Shown piece after piece: positions 23,903 to 25,427 of a DNA stretch of 25,427 bases. The position numbers were made by a program, and so were the translations under genes. Under the pieces are notes generated by a model. It was given only the letters and a program-made list of their open reading frames with translations, had not been told where the DNA came from and did no database searches. The DNA is from JAYFRE01 sp034926235. Its GTDB lineage: Bacteria; Pseudomonadota; Alphaproteobacteria; Rhodospirillales; Magnetospirillaceae. The stretch lies in the NCBI GenBank assembly GCA_034926235.1, contig JAYFRE010000104.1, positions 1 to 25,427 of the forward strand. Direction: 5' to 3'. The first letter of the stretch is position 1; each line of letters starts with the position of its first letter.

Positions 23903-24198
23903 AAATGACGTGTGATGGACGGAAATATTCGTTCGAGAATTTCCGGTGACCGCCGTCCTACCGCTGCCGCTCTGTTCAGGAAGGCCTCGGACCGGATGGC
24001 GTGGAGCAACTGGTTTCCCGACCGATTTCATAGAACGGAATCCGACGACACGGGCCAGCCGGACAGCGGCGATGTTGGATAAAACCGCCAAGGCAGTTCA
24101 GCACACGAAGCTGGCCATGCGCGATCCCGCAAGCATAGAAGTTTTCATCTGCCAGATCTCTGGGGATGCGGGCCTTATGCGGGCGGTGTCGCCGTTTA
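23903..24198. other. Gap between the secreted paralogs, no convincing gene
   Basis: About 300 bases. An open frame from 23946 to 24260 crosses it, with a segment (KTAKAVQHTKLAMRDPASIE) faintly like secreted proteins with an 'RDP(D/A)S' motif, but it lacks a ribosome binding site and runs into the upstream repeat of the next gene. It may be a decayed fragment. I see no terminator. Confidence 0.4.
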
Positions 24199-24355
24199 GA
24201 TCGCCGGCCAATACCGTTCGGAGCGGCATGACGGATCGCTTCATGATATCATCCGTCTGACGGAAACGGGGTGGTGGTCATGATATGGAAGATGATTGTC
24301 GCGGCGGCGGTTTTGCTGGCTTTCCCGGCGCTGGCGGATGACACCGGCAAGAAAA
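24199..24355 (+). repeat. Promoter/signal-peptide repeat, copy 2
   Basis: Second copy of the element at 23367-23522, ahead of and into the second secreted-protein gene. Confidence 0.88.
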
Positions 24356-24642
24356 ACGACGCCGCGATAGAACACTCGGATCGCTATGTTCTCTGCGTGT
24401 CGATGACGCTTGAGCAACTGAGTGCGTTTTACGGCCCGAAGGCTGGAGAAGACTCTCAGGATCTTGGCTGGCGCTGGGCTATGATCGTTTCGCAAGTATG
24501 TCGGGGATCGTTAATGCCGCGGGTGGCGGAGTTGCGCAGCCTTTATGGGGACGAGGTGAGGCCAGTGCTCTATCTCGACGTGCTCAGCATGACGATGCGG
24601 CAGGTGGTCTATTTTCGGGCGAAGCAGGAATACTTCAAATAA
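24280..24642 (+). CDS. Small secreted protein B (paralog pair), unknown function
   Basis: A 120-aa protein starting at ATG 24280 by match with the paralog (MIWKMIVAAAVLLAFPALAD); GTG codons just upstream are possible starts. After the shared signal peptide the mature parts share only spaced residues: both have a first Cys, then PKAG, DLGxRWAxIVS and a second Cys, then (V/I)R and YGDE(V/I)RP. This pattern of conserved leader and divergent mature part suggests duplication followed by diversification. Two Cys suggest a periplasmic disulfide. The function is unknown; a protective (immunity or exclusion) role is inference from position only. Confidence 0.7.
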   Translation: MIWKMIVAAAVLLAFPALADDTGKKNDAAIEHSDRYVLCVSMTLEQLSAFYGPKAGEDSQDLGWRWAMIVSQVCRGSLMPRVAELRSLYGDEVRPVLYLDVLSMTMRQVVYFRAKQEYFK

Positions 24643-24757
24643 AAAAACAAAAACGGACAGAAAAACCGGTTCCGCCCAATAAATCCAGATAACGATTTTC
24701 CCAGATAAAATCCGCCTATCATCCGCCTGATGACCGTATGCCGCCCGCCAGACCGAA
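24643..24757. other. AT-rich intergenic stretch
   Basis: Follows the last secreted-protein gene. It begins with an A-rich run and contains a short repeated CCGCC(T/C)...ATCCGCCTGATGA pattern near 24710-24732. No gene or clear terminator is visible. Confidence 0.4.
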
Positions 24758-24836
24758 TGTAGCGTTCTGGCCGATAGAGTGGTGCAAAACGCAAGGCTGG
24801 TCCCGAAACGAAAAGGCTGACCCTAAGGTCAGCCTT
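24758..24836. repeat. Duplicated element with hairpin, intact copy
   Basis: From TAGCGTTCTGGCCGATAG to a perfect 10-bp hairpin AAGGCTGACC-CTAA-GGTCAGCCTT (24813-24836). On the minus strand the hairpin is followed by TTTTCGTTTC, so it may be an intrinsic terminator in that direction. A diverged copy lies at 25223-25290. Confidence 0.65.
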
Positions 24837-24990
24837 CCAGCGCCCGTTTCTCCCGCTCCATGCCCATAGGGCCCGCAGCAAACGCCCGAAGCGACGGTGA
24901 CAGTCCCGCTTCCGCAAATATAGCACAGCGGGGGCGAATGCCAATCGACGGACCGACGCAGTTGCGGCCCCTCTGGGATTAAAACTGACG

Positions 24991-25087
24991 GCGCGAATGA
25001 CGCCCGATGCGCGGGGGGCATCTCTGGACGGGTGTGTTGGGATAATGTGCTGAAGGCGGTTAAAGACGGCCCACCAATGGGAAGGTC
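24991..25087 (+). pseudogene. Scraps resembling the effector/ejection genes
   Basis: Bases 24991-25014 repeat the segment near 18829-18853 that codes for ARMTPDAR with one or two changes. Bases 25039-25069 resemble the RDDVLKAMEDG segment of the orphan module (21286-21317) and can be read WDNVLKAVKDG. Together they look like the ends of a decayed further module. The match is short, so confidence is limited. Confidence 0.4.
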
Positions 25088-25222
25088 CCCCGCCGCGAGT
25101 GAATGATGGCGCTTTTGCGTCCCCTCACTCCTAACGCCCGAAGCGACGACGGGAACAGGGAGTAGATCCGCCAAAAATAAAACTGTCAATGTTGGAAAAG
25201 TGATCCGGCGATGGCCATCAAG

Positions 25223-25290
25223 GGATAGGCGTTCTGACCGATAGGGCGGTTGGAATGCAGACTGGCCTCTGAAACGAAAAGGCGGACCCT
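25223..25290. repeat. Duplicated element, copy interrupted by the IS
   Basis: A diverged copy of 24758-24836: AGGCGTTCTGACCGATAGGG through GAAACGAAAAGGCGGACCCT. Its hairpin is cut in the loop: the left arm AAGGCGGACC is present, and the right arm is replaced by insertion-sequence bases from about 25291. Confidence 0.6.
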
Positions 25291-25427
25291 AGGTCCTGTT
25301 GACAAAGGCCGGTAGCCAGAGCTTGGCGGCGGCAAGATGCAGGAAACCGAGGAAGGATTTGGCGGTCTTGTCGTAGCGGGTGGCGATGCGTCGGAACTGC
25401 TTGAGCCTATTAAACATGCGCTCGATG
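25289..25427 (-). mobile_element. IS5-family transposase, C-terminal end (runs off the window)
   Basis: The minus strand from 25426 to the TAG at 25291-25289 reads IERMFNRLKQFRRIATRYDK, then TAKSFLGFLHLAAAKLWLPA and FVNRT. This is the C-terminal signature of IS5/IS427-group DDE transposases, with the E of the catalytic triad in IERMFNRLK. The rest lies beyond the window. The stop lies almost at the element end; the likely terminal inverted repeat begins near 25289 and includes GGTCCTGTTGACAAAGGC. Confidence 0.85.

Noticed and set aside
23946..24260. 104-aa open frame between the secreted paralogs
   Set aside because: No ribosome binding site, no signal peptide, and its end lies in the duplicated upstream element of the next gene. 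I list the stretch as a gap with a possible decayed fragment.
24719..25189. 156-aa open frame on the minus strand near the right end
   Set aside because: It crosses the hairpin and the duplicated non-coding element, has low-complexity composition and no initiation signals.
18892..25427. CRISPR array
   Set aside because: The repeats are long, few and coding; there are no short regular repeats with unique spacers anywhere in the window.
1..25427. tRNA genes or attachment sites
   Set aside because: I saw no cloverleaf-like sequence or direct repeat pair flanking the prophage in this window; the ends of the prophage appear to be outside or removed.

Overview
The window is most of the virion-building half of a podovirus-type prophage in a GC-rich proteobacterium. 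An alphaproteobacterium (Rhodospirillales-like) is my best guess from codon use, the HigA/RelE-type pair and the style of the phage genes, but no host marker gene is present to prove it. The structural genes match the Bordetella BPP-1-like layout: small and large terminase, T7-gp8-like portal, Bbp19-like protein, scaffold, Bbp17-like major capsid protein, Bbp16-like cement protein, gp11/gp12-like tail adaptor and nozzle, then internal (ejection) proteins.

Left part (1-2940): a short basic ORF, a DUF1376-type replication protein and a DUF6456-like protein form a tightly overlapping plus-strand group. Next come a cluster of hairpins and a minus-strand YkgJ-type cysteine-cluster protein. A plausible late promoter (2797-2824) is followed at once by an intrinsic terminator (2855-2884), which suggests that late genes depend on antitermination or attenuation.

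Middle part (2941-14762): a compact late operon with many ATGA or TGATG overlaps, interrupted by one small minus-strand gene between terS and terL. Accessory elements then interrupt the operon at 14819-15503: a minus-strand HigA-like antitoxin, its RelE-like toxin broken by a frameshift, a palindromic operator and a plus-strand terminator.

Right part (15515-25427): two large ejection proteins and then the most unusual part. The 1184-aa protein (17302-20856) has an ordinary core of about 530 residues, followed by a C-terminal module (Barnase/ColicinE5-like nuclease, LPD3-like domain, HExGH zincin). This module is bounded by a repeat (R1, 18892). A second copy of that repeat (R2, 20861) begins a separate 790-aa ORF made only of another, different module with the same zincin ending. 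A third copy (R3, 23238) begins a 33-residue ORF that looks like the original C-terminus of the core protein. This is a tandem array of exchangeable effector modules like the orphan C-terminal cassettes of CdiA and Rhs loci, but on a phage ejection protein. Two small paralogous secreted proteins with near-identical promoter/signal-peptide regions and divergent mature parts follow it. They are candidates for cognate protective proteins or superinfection exclusion, which is inference. The end of the window holds duplicated and degenerate sequence, including scraps resembling the effector genes, and the end of an IS5-family transposase inserted in the loop of a duplicated hairpin.

No integrase, repressor, receptor-binding protein, endolysin, holin or tRNA was recognised inside the window.
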